Shown here piece by piece: positions 62,245 through 64,000 of a DNA stretch of 64,000 bases. The notes under the pieces were generated by a model. The model did not search any database and was not told the DNA's origin. It was given only the letters and a program-made list of their open reading frames with translations. The DNA lies in the NCBI GenBank assembly GCA_947165485.1, contig CAMVAP010000002.1, positions 39,922 to 103,921 of the forward strand, in the 5' to 3' direction. The position numbers and the translations under genes were made by a program. The stretch is from an uncultured Prevotellaceae bacterium (GTDB taxonomy: Bacteria; Bacteroidota; Bacteroidia; Bacteroidales; Muribaculaceae). The number at the start of each line of letters is the position of its first letter. Within the stretch, counting starts at the first letter, position 1.

Positions 62245-62274
62245 CTCGCCTCGACGGCTCACCGTCGAGGCGAG
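62245..62274. terminator. Hairpin between hepT and the FGE gene
   Basis: Perfect 13-bp stem (62245-62257 with 62262-62274), loop ctca, 37 bases after the hepT stop. GC-rich, followed by tattattt. Confidence 0.7.
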
Positions 62275-62311
62275 TATTATTTAGTCGGTTAACCAATTAA
62301 TACTAAACGAT

Positions 62312-63853
62312 ATGAAGAAACTATTCTTACTTTGCCTTTCACTGATAGCGGCACTCGGAGCAGTTGCCGATGTTCGAATTTGCGATGTGAGCTGTGATGC
62401 GAATGGACATTTTAACACATCCTTTATCAAGAGTGGCAGCATTACGTGGAATAAAGAAAGCCACACACTCACCTTAGACAATGCGGTAGTTGAATACAAT
62501 ACCGATAACGTCTATGATAATATTCGTCCCATACGCATTTCAGAGGCTGAAGCAACCATTGTGATCAATGGGCACTGCAAACTGACGACCAATGGATTTG
62601 TCGTCATGGCTTTTGATTCTTATAATGACAAGAAGGTGACTATCCAAGGCGATGGCAGCCTGCAGATTTCCAGCACATGGATTGACATATTTCTCATTGA
62701 TACAAATCTGACAATTAAAGAAATCACATTAGAATCCCAGAATGGTATAGCGAATAACGGGAATGGAGTTAATGTCGCCCTTGCGTTCAACAATGTTCAA
62801 GCCGATATCAAAGGTGGAGTCGATCGAATCGGTGAGGGCATCTCATTCACGAACTGTTCCATCACCTATCCCGCTGACGCCTATATTGACCACAGCGACT
62901 ACGGTTATTACATCGCTTACGGCAACGGTAATGCTGCTGATCACATCATAATATCCCGCAACGCAGAGATGATAAAAGGTGATGTGAATAACGATGGAGA
63001 GGTCAACATCGCTGATATCAACGCCGTCATTGATGTGATATTAGGTGGTGGCAACAACGCATCTGCCGATGTCAACAAAGACGGCGAAATCAACATTGCC
63101 GATGTCAATGCCATCATCGACATCATCCTGGGAGGCGGTGCACCAACACCCTCTGAAACTGAGACAATTAGTGTGAACGGAGTGGCATTTAAAATGGTCA
63201 AGGTTGAAGGCGGCACCTTTACCATGGGTGCTACTCCCGAACAAGGAAGTGATGCTGGCGAAAATGAGTATCCCGCTCATCAAGTTACGCTCTCAAGTTT
63301 CAGCATCGGCGAAACAGAAGTCACACAAGCATTATGGCAAGCCGTAATGGGCAATAATCCCAGCTTCTTCAAAAATGATGATGAACTTCCTGTAGAATGG
63401 GTATCTTGGGAAGACTGTCAAGAGTTTATAACAAAGTTAAACCAAATGACGGGTAAGCAATTCCGTTTGCCGACAGAGGCCGAATGGGAGTATGCTGCAC
63501 GTGGCGGCAACAAGAGTAAGGGCTATAAATACTCGGGCAGCAATGATGTGAATGAAGTTGCTTGGTATTGGATGAATTGTGGCTCCATTACCCATCCTGT
63601 AGGTACGAAAAAGGCAAACGAGTTAGGCTTGTATGACATGTCCGGAAATGTTTTTGAGTGGTGTGATGACTTCATGAGTTATTTTACCGAAGAAGCTCAG
63701 GCAAATCCCACAGGCCCGACAACAGGCATTGTTCGTGTCTTTCGTGGAGGTGGATGGGGTAACAGCGACCCTGCAAGTTGTCGTGTGTCATATCGTGATA
63801 GTGACTATCCCAGATACACGAGTTCATCTCGTGGCTTGCGTCTCGCCATGTAG
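62312..63853 (+). CDS. Secreted protein: beta domain, internal dockerin, FGE/SUMF1-type domain
   Basis: 513 residues, signal peptide KKLFLLCLSLIAALGAVA. Residues ~20-215 are beta-rich with repeated TLDNAVVEYN- and LTIKEITLES-like strands, perhaps a short beta-helix. A dockerin pair at ~223-275 (DVNNDGEVNIAD, DVNKDGEINIAD) lies inside the chain, not at the end. Residues ~290-513 form a formylglycine-generating-enzyme-type domain (FTMGATPEQGSDAGENEYP, FRLPTEAEWEYAARGG, LYDMSGNVFEWC, VFRGGGWGN, SRGLRLAM), the form usual in bacterial surface proteins. Whether it is catalytic is unclear. More AT-rich than the left part of the window; between repeats B and C. Confidence 0.88.
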   Translation: MKKLFLLCLSLIAALGAVADVRICDVSCDANGHFNTSFIKSGSITWNKESHTLTLDNAVVEYNTDNVYDNIRPIRISEAEATIVINGHCKLTTNGFVVMAFDSYNDKKVTIQGDGSLQISSTWIDIFLIDTNLTIKEITLESQNGIANNGNGVNVALAFNNVQADIKGGVDRIGEGISFTNCSITYPADAYIDHSDYGYYIAYGNGNAADHIIISRNAEMIKGDVNNDGEVNIADINAVIDVILGGGNNASADVNKDGEINIADVNAIIDIILGGGAPTPSETETISVNGVAFKMVKVEGGTFTMGATPEQGSDAGENEYPAHQVTLSSFSIGETEVTQALWQAVMGNNPSFFKNDDELPVEWVSWEDCQEFITKLNQMTGKQFRLPTEAEWEYAARGGNKSKGYKYSGSNDVNEVAWYWMNCGSITHPVGTKKANELGLYDMSGNVFEWCDDFMSYFTEEAQANPTGPTTGIVRVFRGGGWGNSDPASCRVSYRDSDYPRYTSSSRGLRLAM

Positions 63854-63867
63854 TTGACTCTGCGTCT

Positions 63868-64000
63868 TTTCAAGGCATACGCGGTTGATTTACACTGACA
63901 AAGGTAAATAAACCGCTATTCTTTTATGATACTGACGATAAACGGAAAACTTGTGCAAGCCGAAAGCAAACGAGCTTGCTCGATTTGCTGAGGCGCCGCC
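63868..64000 (+). repeat. Cassette-array repeat, copy C (cut by window end)
   Basis: tcttttcaaggcatacgcgg through the same 21-codon ORF (63926-63991, two base changes from copy B) to gatttgctgaggcgccgcc, where the window stops. Shows the array goes on to the right. Confidence 0.85.

Noticed and set aside
57553..64000. CRISPR array from the repeats at the right end
   Set aside because: Repeat copies are ~90-280 bases, diverged, and separated by genes rather than short spacers; no cas gene.
1..64000. tRNA or rRNA genes
   Set aside because: I looked through the gaps for cloverleaf arms and rRNA-like stretches and saw none; a covariance search would settle it.

Overview
This is a chromosomal window from a Bacteroidota bacterium, most likely order Bacteroidales (a Muribaculaceae- or Prevotellaceae-like lineage; the family is my inference). 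The evidence is a SusC/SusD polysaccharide utilisation locus, a hybrid two-component sensor ending in an AraC-type DNA-binding domain, the type IX secretion component PorQ, many Bacteroidales-only lipoproteins, and many promoters of the Bacteroides type (TTTG, about 19-21 bases, TAnnTTTG). I saw no rRNA, tRNA or CRISPR array.

Layout. 1-1.3 kb: 3' part of a secreted protein with a C-terminal dockerin. 1.4-5.3 kb: a phage-type pair, an unrecognised repeat-rich protein and a complete terminase large subunit. 5.5-10 kb (minus): a secreted protein, then an overlapping operon of DUF4199, glycosyltransferase, DUF6452, DUF6048 and a small basic ORF. 10-15.3 kb: hybrid sensor kinase, YraN, RarA and free-methionine sulfoxide reductase. 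15.4-21.7 kb (minus): five surface proteins with calycin-like, PCMD, beta-barrel and dockerin parts. 22-32.6 kb: a nucleotide-sugar dehydratase, an ECF-type membrane protein, PBP4, RsmI, a coiled-coil lipoprotein, glycerate kinase and an AspT/YidE-type antiporter. 32.8-36.1 kb (minus): major capsid-like protein, scaffold-like protein and portal. 36.4-42 kb: an alpha-helical unknown, a methyltransferase, a DPM1-like glycosyltransferase, a calcium P-type ATPase and a secreted protein. 43-51 kb: a PUL with SusC, SusD, GH18 and a LamG surface glycan-binding protein, followed by mannose-6-phosphate isomerase; this set fits uptake of mannose-containing N-glycans. 51-57.6 kb: MltG, DUF2007, a polytopic membrane protein, a GtrB-like glycosyltransferase, PorQ and a CarboxypepD_reg-like protein. 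57.6-59 kb: a gene-poor AT-rich stretch. 59-64 kb: an AT-rich array of small genes (two unknown membrane or secreted proteins, a lipoprotein, a MntA/HepT toxin-antitoxin pair, an FGE-type secreted protein) separated by copies of one dispersed repeat and running off the right end.

Two things stand out. First, core head-assembly genes of a podovirus-like phage (terminase, portal, scaffold, major capsid) are intact but split into two operons 27 kb apart, embedded in housekeeping genes, with host-like base use and host-type promoter and terminator signals, and with no integrase, lysis or replication genes in view. This looks like a domesticated capsid system, possibly of gene-transfer-agent type. 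The capsid-like protein also begins with a membrane segment ending in a lipobox. Second, the right end is a repeat-delimited, low-GC gene array resembling a cassette or acquired-immunity array.
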